From Microlunatus sp. Gsoil 973 (GTDB lineage Bacteria > Actinomycetota > Actinomycetes > Propionibacteriales > Propionibacteriaceae), in NCBI RefSeq assembly GCF_009707365.1, contig NZ_CP046122.1:3720001-3784000 (forward strand): a stretch of DNA of 64,000 bases, read 5' to 3'. The notes under the pieces are model-generated. The model was not told the origin of the DNA. It was given only the letters and a program-made list of their open reading frames with translations, and did not search any database. The translations under genes were made by a program, and so were the position numbers. The stretch's first letter is position 1; the number at the start of each line of letters is the position of its first letter. This document shows positions 1 to 7,446 of the stretch, one piece after another.

Positions 1-312
1 GGACACGCTCGTGTCGACCTGCCAACGATAGGTGCCGTAGCCCCAGCCGTTGCGTATCGAGTCCAGTTCTGCCTGGGTGTACCGGCCCTTCTTGTCCCGG
101 GTCACCTTCAGATGGAGGCGGCCACCGGAGTCGATGGAGACGTTGTTGGGCGACCACTGCTGCGGCGCGCCCGGGTTTCCGGAAACGGAACGGGCCACCC
201 AGGTATAGCCGCGCCAAGACAAGGTGGAGGAACGTGCGGACGCCACGGGCGCATTCCACCCGGTCGCTGCAACCAGCAACGCGGCGCCGACAAGTCCGAG
301 AACTTTCTTCAT
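1..312 (-). CDS. Secreted GH16-like protein, N-terminal part (runs off the window)
   Basis: The first 104 codons of a gene that continues beyond base 1. The ATG at 312 follows an AAGGAG ribosome site. The product opens with a Sec signal peptide (MKK, a hydrophobic run to about residue 20, an Ala-rich cleavage region near residue 26). The mature start contains WSPNNVSIDSGGRLHLKVT and then WGYGTYRWQV. This pattern resembles the start of secreted beta-glucanase-like family 16 glycoside hydrolases, where GYGTYRW-type strands precede the catalytic EXDXXE region; that region lies outside the window. It sits 49 bp downstream of hydroxypyruvate isomerase on the same strand and may be the last gene of that operon. 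The GH16 assignment comes from recognition only and could be another jelly-roll family. Confidence 0.6.
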   Translation of the reverse strand, partial: MKKVLGLVGAALLVAATGWNAPVASARSSTLSWRGYTWVARSVSGNPGAPQQWSPNNVSIDSGGRLHLKVTRDKKGRYTQAELDSIRNGWGYGTYRWQVDTSVS

Positions 313-361
313 TGAAGCTCCTTGGGGGGAAGGAAGCCACAGGTTCGGCAACGCCCAGAGG

Positions 362-1228
362 CTATCGGATGCCCGGCCCAAGGCCCAGGCTCGGCATCGC
401 CGAGATCCAGTCCAGCGATGCAGTCGTCTCCCCGCCGGGAACGTATTCGCACGCGATCAGCTGATCGTAACCAGCGTTCGCAAGAGCCATCAGTACCCGG
501 TCGAAGTCCACCGTGCCGGTCCCGGGCGCGCCGCGTCCGGGAGCGTCGGCCAGTTGCACATGAGCTATCAGCTGACCGTACCGTTGGATCACCGCCACCA
601 GATCCTCGCCGTTGTTGGCGAGGTGGAAGGTGTCGAAGAGCAGGCCGATGTTGTCCGTGGCGGTGATCTCTCGTACTCGCTGAACGACCCGCACGGCTTG
701 TTCCGCGGTTTCCAGGGGATACGCGCCGTTCAGTCCTCGACTCAACGGCTCCACCAGAACCGTTCCGCCGACACCGGCGAGTTCACTGGTGGCAAACACC
801 AGGTTCTCCACTGCCACCCGATCCTGCTCCGCAGGGTCAGTGTCCGGTCTCCGTTGTCCGTACAGCGCGTTGAAGCCCCGTGCTCCGGTCCGCTGAGCGA
901 TCCGAACGATCGCCCGGACATTCTCCGCGAACTCGTCCCGCCGGTCGGGGTGCGACACGATCCCGCGCTGTCCGCCGGGCATGTCACCAGCGAAGAAGTT
1001 CAGTCCGGTGAGCCGGATCCCGGTCTGTTCGACGATACGCACGAATCGCTCGACGTTGTCGTCGAAGCGAGCTGTCGGGAACGGCCACCAAGCCTCGATC
1101 GCGTCGAATCCCGCCGCCTTGGCAGCCGGGATCCGCTCCAACCAAGGCAACTCGTTGAACAACAGCGAGACGTTGGCGACCAAGGACCAGACCCGCTCGC
1201 CCTCGGCCCGAGCTGCACCTGCGGTCAT
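362..1228 (-). CDS. hyi: Hydroxypyruvate isomerase family TIM-barrel protein
   Basis: A 288-residue sugar-isomerase TIM barrel that would interconvert hydroxypyruvate and tartronate semialdehyde in the cytoplasm. Family signatures are LVEPLS (Glu near residue 160), LLFDTFHLANN (Asp near 199), HVQLADAPGRGAPGTG and ACEYVPGG (Glu near 261); the two Glu residues correspond to the acid/base pair of this fold. The ATG at 1228 was chosen because it gives an ATGA overlap with the stop of the upstream reductase gene. A longer frame to 1240 exists but buries the start inside that gene. Pairing with a tartronate semialdehyde reductase directly upstream supports the Hyi assignment over a generic sugar-phosphate epimerase. 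Confidence 0.8.
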   Translation of the reverse strand: MTAGAARAEGERVWSLVANVSLLFNELPWLERIPAAKAAGFDAIEAWWPFPTARFDDNVERFVRIVEQTGIRLTGLNFFAGDMPGGQRGIVSHPDRRDEFAENVRAIVRIAQRTGARGFNALYGQRRPDTDPAEQDRVAVENLVFATSELAGVGGTVLVEPLSRGLNGAYPLETAEQAVRVVQRVREITATDNIGLLFDTFHLANNGEDLVAVIQRYGQLIAHVQLADAPGRGAPGTGTVDFDRVLMALANAGYDQLIACEYVPGGETTASLDWISAMPSLGLGPGIR

Positions 1229-2115
1229 CGTCCGGACCACCGGGAGCGGCCGGACAATGCATCGACCTGCCGGAGCAGCGCCGAATGGTCCAGGCTTCCA
1301 CCGCCCGTTCGGCGCAACGCTGCCATCAGCTCGGTCACGGCAGCACCGAGCGGTGAGAACACGCCTTGATCACGGGCGGCCTCACGATAGATTCCAAGAT
1401 CCTTGTGGTGAAGATCAACTCGGAATCCCGGACTGAATTCTGCATCCATCATCGATTTCGCCTTGCGGGTGAGGATCGCGTTACCGGCCAGGCCGCCGTT
1501 CAGAACCGCGAGCGCCGGTGCGAGGTCGACCTCGTGCGCGTCCAGGAACACCATCGCCTCCGCGACGAGCTGGATCGTCCCGGCCACCAGAAGCTGATTG
1601 GCCGCCTTCACGGTCTGGCCGCTACCCGGGCCTCCGACGCGCACGATCGTTGTGCCGACCTTCTCCAGTATGGGAAGGGCGGCATCGAAGGCCTCCTGGC
1701 TGCCGCCACACATGATCGACAGCGACCCGTCGATCGCTCCTTGCTCGCCACCGGACACCGGTGCATCGAGGAACGCGAGTCCGGCGGATGTTGCGCGGGC
1801 GTGCAGGTCGACGGTGACGTCCGGACGGATGGTGCTCATGTCGATCACCAGCGTCTTTGGCGCGGCGCTCTGCAGCACACCATGATCATCGGCATGGACA
1901 GCGAGCACATCGGGAGTGTCGGGCAGCATGGTCACGACCACCTCGGCACCATCCACCGCTTCCCGGATCGATCCGGCACCGAGTCCACCGGAGGACTTGA
2001 GGCTCTCGATCTTCTCCCGAGATCGGTTGAACCCGATCACCGTATGGCCGGCCCTGAGGAGGTTCCTGGCCATCGGCAGACCCATGACGCCCAAGCCGAT
2101 GAAGGCCACCCTCAC
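1225..2115 (-). CDS. glxR: 2-hydroxy-3-oxopropionate (tartronate semialdehyde) reductase
   Basis: A 296-residue member of the beta-hydroxyacid dehydrogenase family. It would reduce tartronate semialdehyde to D-glycerate with NAD(P)H. The N-terminal dinucleotide site is GLGVMG (residues 7-12). The substrate loop DAPVSGG lies at 117-123 and the catalytic Lys is K170 in GSGQTVKAANQLL. The start is GTG at 2115 after a GAGAGAGGA-type ribosome site. The gene overlaps hyi by 4 bp and lies 47 bp after the GH42 gene, so the three probably form one operon. 3-Hydroxyisobutyrate dehydrogenase is the alternative; the hyi neighbour favours tartronate semialdehyde. Confidence 0.8.
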   Translation of the reverse strand: MRVAFIGLGVMGLPMARNLLRAGHTVIGFNRSREKIESLKSSGGLGAGSIREAVDGAEVVVTMLPDTPDVLAVHADDHGVLQSAAPKTLVIDMSTIRPDVTVDLHARATSAGLAFLDAPVSGGEQGAIDGSLSIMCGGSQEAFDAALPILEKVGTTIVRVGGPGSGQTVKAANQLLVAGTIQLVAEAMVFLDAHEVDLAPALAVLNGGLAGNAILTRKAKSMMDAEFSPGFRVDLHHKDLGIYREAARDQGVFSPLGAAVTELMAALRRTGGGSLDHSALLRQVDALSGRSRWSGR

Positions 2116-2162
2116 GTTTCCGTCCTCTCTCCGGATCGTCGGTCCGGTTGCGTTCGGTGCGG

Positions 2163-4271
2163 CTACCTGCCGATCCTGATCACCAGTCCGTCACGCGCGG
2201 GGATCCGCACCCTGGTCGTGTCGGTCTCGGAAAGCTCCAACTGGTCCGAGCTCCCCCACAGCACCCGCATCTCCTTGTTGAACGAGCGTTCGCCGAACAA
2301 CTCGACCATCGACTCAACGTCTTCGCGACTGGAGTTGATCACCCAGAGGAAATCCGCCGCGTCACCGACATGCAACCGGGTGACCAAGCGGTCGTCGTGC
2401 GCGCGGGCCTGCGGCCGGACCCCCGCCCAATCGAGGACGCTCTGGTAGAAGCCCCGCGTGCCACTGTCTTGGTGGGTGCTGTAGCCGGTGCCGGGCATCG
2501 TGCCGATCAGCCGCGTCCGGCCGGCCCCGAACTCATGATCGACAACGGCGACCGAGCCGTCGTCGTACCATCCGGTCGGTACGCCCGTCGTGGGAGTCAA
2601 CCGTTGTCTGATCTCACCACCGTAGGCACGATGGCCCCCGCTGCGGAACTGCACGTCGTCGAGGATCTCCGGGGTGAATTCCACGTCGAATTCCGTCGCT
2701 CCGAAGAGCTCGTCGAGGCCCGCTCCCGGTCGGCGGGTCGCCGCATGGGCGTGATCATTGAACCAGGCGGGTGTCGCCTCACTGATCAAGGTCCCGCCGG
2801 CCCGCACCCATTCGATGAGAGCCCGGGCCCACTCGTCGGGCAGCAACGTGGGACAAGGCAGGTAGGCGACCTCGGTTCCGGCGAGCTGGTGCAGCTTGCG
2901 CAGATCCGCCACCACCGAAAGATCGTAGAGAGCCCGCCAGGCGCCGGAGATGGCCCGTTCGTACGGCTTGCGGCTGTGTCGGGCGATCAGTCCGTACGCC
3001 TGTGACTCGGGGACGAAGAGCAGACTCAGCGGTGCCGGCGCCGCCCGTGCCGCCCAGAGCTGCTGTTGCTCGGTTTCGGCCGCCCATCGGGCGATTGCTG
3101 ACACCTGACGGGATCGATCGGTGCGCGATCCGTCGAGGTCGTAGGCGCCGAACGCCTGGAACAGCGGTCCGTCAATCAGGGGTCGCCAGCGCAGGTGATA
3201 GATGCCGTTGACGCCGCCGGCCATGCTCATCAGGTTCCAGTAGCGGATGTCGTCGGGGGTCGAGACGCGGCCGTCGTCCAGCGGGCGTCCGACGACCTGG
3301 GGTTGCAGCCACAACGGTCCGGCCTGCATCTCGGAATGCCAGAAGGGTTTCCCGTCGCTCGCCGACCGGACGAGTTCCACGGCGAGCGCTTGTTTCCACC
3401 GTCGGTCGCTGCGCCGCGATGCGACGAAGGTGAAGCCGAAGGAATCGACCTCGGCCGCGGCCATCCAGTCGTCGATGCCCTTCTCGATGCCGAATCCGAG
3501 GGTGCCGGCGACACCGTGTGCGGTGATCGGATGATCCTGGTCCAACGATCTGATCAATTGGACGCGCCAGCGCAGCAATTCGTGGGCGCGGTCGCGGCGG
3601 AAGAGCAGCCAGTCGATGCTCTGTCCGTACAGCCCGAGCGTCCGCGGTGCCTGGACCTGCTCCCATGCGGAGTAGTACCGGCCCCAACGGGTGCGCAGTA
3701 TCGAAACGTCGTCCCCGTACCGCTTCCTCAGCCACTCCCGGAAGTGAGCCTGGGTAGCCGGGCAGTAACAGACGTCGGGATCGATGTTGGTCTCGTTCCA
3801 CACGTCGTAGCCGCCGGTGCCCGGATGGTTGCGGTAGCGCGTCACGAGCTCGGTGAGGAATCGCCCGGCAGCCGCCCGGACGTCATCATTGTCCAGGCAC
3901 AGGCCGGGCGTGCCGCCGATGCTCGAGCTCACCTGCATCTGCGAGTCGATCTTGCTGCCATCGCGGCGCTCGTAGCGCGAATCGGGGTAGGTCAGGAAGA
4001 GCCACTCGGGAGCGATCGTCACATGCTCGGCGATGATCGTGGTCAGACCGTTCCAGGCAGCAAGATCAAGTTGCCGGTCGTAGTCGTCCCACTCGAACTC
4101 CCCGGGAGCAACCTCGATGCCCGCCCACATGAACCAGTGTCGGAAGCTGGTGAAGCCGTCCTCGCGGGCGACCGCGTAGTCGCGCTCCCAGTCGGCGGCC
4201 GGCGGATTCGTCTTGCGGAAGTACACCGCACCGTAAGGGAATCCCTGGTAGATCGCTGGCTTCTCGTTCAC
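2163..4271 (-). CDS. GH42 beta-galactosidase
   Basis: A 702-residue protein with the family 42 layout: an N-terminal TIM barrel, a trimerisation domain and a small C-terminal beta domain. The barrel acid/base is E160 in DVWNETNID and the probable nucleophile is E314 in FWHSEMQAG. There is no signal peptide, so it probably hydrolyses imported galactosides in the cytoplasm. The GTG at 4271 was chosen because AGGAG lies about 10 nt upstream and the sequence NEKPAIYQGFPYG matches the usual start of these enzymes. A frame extending to 4397 adds 42 unrelated residues. It is the first gene of the operon with glxR and hyi and is divergent from a GntR regulator. Confidence 0.85.
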   Translation of the reverse strand: MNEKPAIYQGFPYGAVYFRKTNPPAADWERDYAVAREDGFTSFRHWFMWAGIEVAPGEFEWDDYDRQLDLAAWNGLTTIIAEHVTIAPEWLFLTYPDSRYERRDGSKIDSQMQVSSSIGGTPGLCLDNDDVRAAAGRFLTELVTRYRNHPGTGGYDVWNETNIDPDVCYCPATQAHFREWLRKRYGDDVSILRTRWGRYYSAWEQVQAPRTLGLYGQSIDWLLFRRDRAHELLRWRVQLIRSLDQDHPITAHGVAGTLGFGIEKGIDDWMAAAEVDSFGFTFVASRRSDRRWKQALAVELVRSASDGKPFWHSEMQAGPLWLQPQVVGRPLDDGRVSTPDDIRYWNLMSMAGGVNGIYHLRWRPLIDGPLFQAFGAYDLDGSRTDRSRQVSAIARWAAETEQQQLWAARAAPAPLSLLFVPESQAYGLIARHSRKPYERAISGAWRALYDLSVVADLRKLHQLAGTEVAYLPCPTLLPDEWARALIEWVRAGGTLISEATPAWFNDHAHAATRRPGAGLDELFGATEFDVEFTPEILDDVQFRSGGHRAYGGEIRQRLTPTTGVPTGWYDDGSVAVVDHEFGAGRTRLIGTMPGTGYSTHQDSGTRGFYQSVLDWAGVRPQARAHDDRLVTRLHVGDAADFLWVINSSREDVESMVELFGERSFNKEMRVLWGSSDQLELSETDTTRVRIPARDGLVIRIGR

Positions 4272-4412
4272 CTGGCTGGCTCCTGCGTCGCTACGTCTGT
4301 TGTTGATCAACCTGCCACCATCTCTTGCTGCACACCGATTCCCGGTCGGTGTCGGAGTGCCGCGGTAGCGCAGGAGCAGCCCCGGAAGATCACGCACCCA
4401 GCGACTCTCTGG

Positions 4413-4441
4413 AGAGTATTTCCGGTATTATTGTCTGTCAA
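4413..4441 (-). promoter_or_regulatory. Candidate promoter of the GH42 operon
   Basis: On the minus strand a perfect -35 TTGACA (4441-4436) is followed, after 17 nt, by TACTCT (4418-4413) as a weak -10. A small inverted repeat, ACTCTC-TG-GAGAGT (4404-4417), overlaps the -10 and could be an operator for the divergent GntR protein. On the plus strand TATTAT at 4426-4431 is a possible -10 for the GntR gene itself. Confidence 0.45.
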
Positions 4442-4503
4442 GTGCTCCGACCAGACCTAAGCACTCGTCAGAGCAGTATGCCATCGCCGTCGAGGAGACC
4501 CGG

Positions 4504-5160
4504 ATGAGCGAGACAGTGCAAACCGTGTCGATCGTTGATGCGGTGTACAACGCCATTCGCGATCGGGTTCTGTCGGGTGAGCTCGGACCCTCAGAAGTGC
4601 TGGTCGAGCAGAAGACAGCGGAGTTGTACGGCGTCGCACGGCCAACGGCCAAGGCCGCGATCGATCGCCTGGTGCATCAGGGCCTGCTGAGCCGTACGGC
4701 GAACAAGTCGGCCCGCGTCCCCGCGCTGACCGCACGCGACGTTCGCGACATCTACTTCACCCGGACAGCCATCGAAAGCACCGTCGTCGCGCTGCTGGCC
4801 GAGAGCCACCGGCCGCTGCCGTCCGCCGATGCCGCGCTGGCCGCCTTCGAGCGAGCGGCGGCCACCGGCGTGACACGGGAGGTCGTCGATGCCGACATCG
4901 CCTTCCACCAATCCTTGGTCGACGCGGTCGGCAGCCCGCGCATGCGGCGGATGTACGCCTCGATCATCGGCGAAGCGCACCTGTGCATGGTGTTGAAGCA
5001 GACCCACCATCTGCACAGCCCCGAAGAACTCGCCAGCGAGCACCGCGCGATCTACGAGGCGATCCTCGCCGGCGCCGCGGATCCTGCTCGCGACCGGTTG
5101 ATCGCCCACCTCGACAGCTCCGCCCGCGCGATCGAGGAGCACATCAGGCGCAACGGCTGA
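4504..5160 (+). CDS. GntR family regulator, FadR/FCD subfamily
   Basis: A 218-residue repressor. A winged helix-turn-helix occupies about residues 10-75 (ELGPSEVLVEQKTAELYGVARPTAKAAIDRL region). An all-helical FCD ligand domain follows, with the Asp/His metal-site pattern typical of the group (DADIAFHQSLVDAVG, GEAHLCM, SEHRAIYEAI). The ATG at 4504 follows GAGGAGACCCGG. The gene is divergent from the GH42-glxR-hyi operon, so it probably controls that operon in response to a small sugar acid or similar effector; this is inference from position. Confidence 0.85.
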   Translation: MSETVQTVSIVDAVYNAIRDRVLSGELGPSEVLVEQKTAELYGVARPTAKAAIDRLVHQGLLSRTANKSARVPALTARDVRDIYFTRTAIESTVVALLAESHRPLPSADAALAAFERAAATGVTREVVDADIAFHQSLVDAVGSPRMRRMYASIIGEAHLCMVLKQTHHLHSPEELASEHRAIYEAILAGAADPARDRLIAHLDSSARAIEEHIRRNG

Positions 5161-5372
5161 CCGTCGGATCCTGGCTCTCCATCCGGGTCACTACGAGGCG
5201 CACCAGTGATACAGCAACCGGGCCGCCCGGGATGATCATCTTCGACCCGGACCGGGCGCTCAGAGTCAGTCTTGTCCTTCCCTCGCCGGGCCGTCGAGAT
5301 CGGCCTAAAGTCAGGAATCGAGCACACGACCACCCTCGGTCGGGGGCGGCCACGAAAGTACGGAGGCCAATC

Positions 5373-5969
5373 GTGTTCATCCAGATCATCCAGGGAAAGT
5401 GCACCAAACAAGACGAACTCCACGCGCTGGCCGACAGCTGGCGGGAAGAGCTCAGTCCCGGCGCCACGGGTTGGCTCGGCGGCACCTACGGCTTCACCGA
5501 CGACGACATGTTCATCGGAGTCGTCCGGTTCGAGTCCCGCGAGGCGGCGATGGCGAACTCCAATCGCCCCGAACAGACCGCGTGGGCAGAGAAGTTCGCC
5601 GCCTGCATGGACGGCCCGCTCACCTTCCACGACTGCGAGGACGTCACGCTGATGATGGACGGCGGCTCGGACAACGCAGGTTTCGTCCAGGTCATCCGCG
5701 GGAAGGTGTCCGATCCGTCGGCCATCAAGTCCTTGTTCGCCGACACCACCCAGTTGCAAGCCATGCGGCCTGAGATCATCGGCGCCACCCTGGCGATCGA
5801 GGACGACGGCACCTTCACCGAAACTGTCGCATTCACCGACGAGGCAGCCGCACGGGAAGGGGAGAAACTGCAGCCACCCGAGGAGATCAAAGACATGCTG
5901 GACTCGATGATGTCCGACGCGACCTTCTACGACCTGCATCATCCGTGGTTCGAATCCTCAACACACTGA
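5373..5969 (+). CDS. Tandem dimeric alpha/beta-barrel (ABM-like) protein
   Basis: A 198-residue soluble protein made of two similar halves, each beginning with a strand of the type FIQIIQGK (residues 2-9) or FVQVIRGKV (about 109-117). This looks like two antibiotic-biosynthesis-monooxygenase/ferredoxin-like units fused in tandem. The GTG at 5373 follows CGGAGG; longer frames starting upstream run through unrelated sequence. No catalytic residues can be assigned and no partner gene is evident, with the GntR gene upstream and a MarR gene converging downstream. Function unknown; a small-molecule binding or quinone-type oxidation role is possible but unsupported. Confidence 0.65.
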   Translation: MFIQIIQGKCTKQDELHALADSWREELSPGATGWLGGTYGFTDDDMFIGVVRFESREAAMANSNRPEQTAWAEKFAACMDGPLTFHDCEDVTLMMDGGSDNAGFVQVIRGKVSDPSAIKSLFADTTQLQAMRPEIIGATLAIEDDGTFTETVAFTDEAAAREGEKLQPPEEIKDMLDSMMSDATFYDLHHPWFESSTH

Positions 5970-6081
5970 ACCGATAGGTGTCGCCAGCCGTCGTGTGCGA
6001 GCGGCGGCCCTGATCAACGGTGCGACCCGCTGCCCCACCAATCTCCGGAGGGGTGGCGGGCACGTCGCAGACATCCTCAGG

Positions 6082-6585
6082 TCAGGCCCTCGCCGGTCGG
6101 CCGTCGTGATCCGGCTGATGATCCGCGCCGGCACCGGCGGCATACGACCTGAGGATCGCCGTGGCGCGGTCCAGGAACCTCAGTACAACCGCCGCCTCCT
6201 CACTCGTCAGCTCGGTGCCGAGTTCACGGAAACCGTCATTCACATCCTGCAACGTCTCGCGGATCTCCAACCGGGCGTGATCGGTGGCGTTGAGCCTGGT
6301 ACGACCGCGGCGAGGTCCCGTCGGCGCCGCGGACCGGGAGCGTTCCAGATGCCCGGCGTCGACGAGCCGATCGATCAACGCGCTCGCCGAAGCCGTCCGG
6401 ATCCCGAGTCGATCCGCCAACTCGGCCGGGCTGAGTTCACCGCCGCCGGCAGTGACCAGGTCCATCGCCTGGACGTCGGTGATGCGCAGGCCGAGCTGCC
6501 GCGCAGCGATCGCCTGCATCTCGCGCGCCGCCTGCAACAGATGGCGGACCGCCAGACTGATGGCATGGGCGTCGGCTGCGGGCAC
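6082..6585 (-). CDS. MarR family regulator of the carotenoid/photolyase island
   Basis: A 167-residue winged-helix protein. The core DNA-binding segment reads LSPAELADRLGIRTASASALIDRLVDAGHLERS (about residues 51-83, shown here in outline), followed by a basic wing GPRRGRTRLNAT and a helical dimerisation tail. The start is GTG at 6585 with an AGGGGG stretch just upstream. It is divergent from crtYc, and a 13-bp perfect palindrome lies between the two start sites. MarR proteins usually bind such palindromes as dimers and repress their own and neighbouring promoters. CrtR of Corynebacterium glutamicum, a MarR repressor of a crt operon that responds to geranylgeranyl diphosphate, is a precedent; equivalence here is inference. 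Confidence 0.85.
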   Translation of the reverse strand: MPAADAHAISLAVRHLLQAAREMQAIAARQLGLRITDVQAMDLVTAGGGELSPAELADRLGIRTASASALIDRLVDAGHLERSRSAAPTGPRRGRTRLNATDHARLEIRETLQDVNDGFRELGTELTSEEAAVVLRFLDRATAILRSYAAGAGADHQPDHDGRPARA

Positions 6586-6652
6586 CCCCTGATCGTACCC
6601 ACCGGGCGCTGATCACATGTGGCGCGGACCGCCTGTCGCACTGCGGACGACG

Positions 6653-6665
6653 CTAGATTATCTAG
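6653..6665 (+). promoter_or_regulatory. Palindromic operator CTAGATTATCTAG (crtY operon/marR)
   Basis: A perfect inverted repeat, CTAGAT-T-ATCTAG, in the marR-crtYc intergenic region. It contains GATTAT on the plus strand and GATAAT on the minus strand, so it could cover -10 elements in both directions. The same 13 bases, in the same orientation relative to transcription, occur upstream of the photolyase gene (15696-15708). No convincing -35 box lies at the expected distance. Very likely the MarR binding site. Confidence 0.75.
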
Positions 6666-6703
6666 TAGACTCGTGCCCTGGCATCCGTCCGGAGGAGGGA
6701 TCG

Positions 6704-6754
6704 ATGTGGCTGCTTGCCTGGCTGCCCGGACGGGCGGAAGCGGTCGGGTGGTGA
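6704..6754 (+). other. Possible 16-codon leader ORF before crtYc
   Basis: The strongest ribosome site in this leader (GGAGGAGGG, 6691-6699) points to ATG 6704. That ATG opens a 16-codon frame, MWLLAWLPGRAEAVGW, which stops at 6752-6754. It is not in frame with the lycopene cyclase gene that starts in the same region. It may be a translated leader that couples into crtYc, or a sign of a base error. Confidence 0.35.
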
Positions 6755-7109
6755 GTCGCTGATCGCCGGACACCTGGAATACCTGCTGCTGCTGGCCCTG
6801 TGCGTGATCATCACCCTGCCCCTGGAGTTCATCCTCGGGGCACGGGTCTACCGGCGTCCCCGCCACTTGATGATCACCCTGCTGCCGGTGGTGCTGATCT
6901 TCTCGGTCTGGGACGTGATCGGTGTGCTTCGTGATCATTGGCGCTACGACCCGGCGCAGACCACCGGCCTGATGATCTTCGGTGTGCTGCCGATCGAGGA
7001 GCTCGCATTCTTCGTGGTGATACCGATCTGCGGACTGCTCACCTATTCCGCAGTCGGCAGGCTACTTGCCGCTCGGCGATCCGGAGCGGGGCAGGACGAC
7101 GATGCCTGA
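6714..7109 (+). CDS. crtYc: Lycopene cyclase subunit CrtYc
   Basis: A small membrane protein of up to 131 residues with three hydrophobic segments, one half of the heterodimeric lycopene beta-cyclase of actinobacteria. Recognisable signatures are YLLLLALCVIITLPLE near the start, WDVIGV in the middle and PIEELAFFVVIP near the end; the PIEE-type acidic motif is conserved in this family. The start is unclear. TTG 6714 is the only standard in-frame start, but homology would begin around residue 17-20 and the good ribosome site serves an out-of-frame ATG at 6704. The 3' end overlaps crtYd by 8 bp. First enzyme gene of the operon downstream of the MarR palindrome. Confidence 0.85.
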   Translation: MPGCPDGRKRSGGESLIAGHLEYLLLLALCVIITLPLEFILGARVYRRPRHLMITLLPVVLIFSVWDVIGVLRDHWRYDPAQTTGLMIFGVLPIEELAFFVVIPICGLLTYSAVGRLLAARRSGAGQDDDA

Positions 7110-7446
7110 GTACACCCTGCTGACCATGATCAGCATCGTCGCAGTGGTGCTGGCCGAACTCCTGATCTTCCGGACCGGAGTGTTCCGGACCGTACGCTAT
7201 TGGCTGACCATGATCATCGTCTGGGCCTTCCAGATCCCGGTCGACGGCTGGCTGACGAGACTGACCCATCCGATCGTGATCTATCGCGGCTCGGAGATGC
7301 TCGGGCTGCGGTTCCCGTGGGACATCCCGATCGAGGACTTCGGGTTCGGGTTCTCGCTGGTCACCCTGACGATCATCGTCTGGGAACGCCTCGGCAGACG
7401 ACGCCGGACCGCGCGGGCGACAACCCCGAACACCGGTGCCCGATGA
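7102..7446 (+). CDS. crtYd: Lycopene cyclase subunit CrtYd
   Basis: A 114-residue membrane protein, the second subunit of the heterodimeric lycopene cyclase. It has three hydrophobic segments and the acidic signature PWDIPIEDFGFGFSLV (about residues 74-89), which parallels PIEE in CrtYc. The ATG at 7102 lies inside the end of crtYc, as expected for translationally coupled subunits made in equal amounts. A longer frame from 7066 was rejected because it would extend deep into crtYc. Together CrtYc and CrtYd would convert lycopene to beta-carotene in the membrane. Confidence 0.88.
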   Translation: MPEYTLLTMISIVAVVLAELLIFRTGVFRTVRYWLTMIIVWAFQIPVDGWLTRLTHPIVIYRGSEMLGLRFPWDIPIEDFGFGFSLVTLTIIVWERLGRRRRTARATTPNTGAR

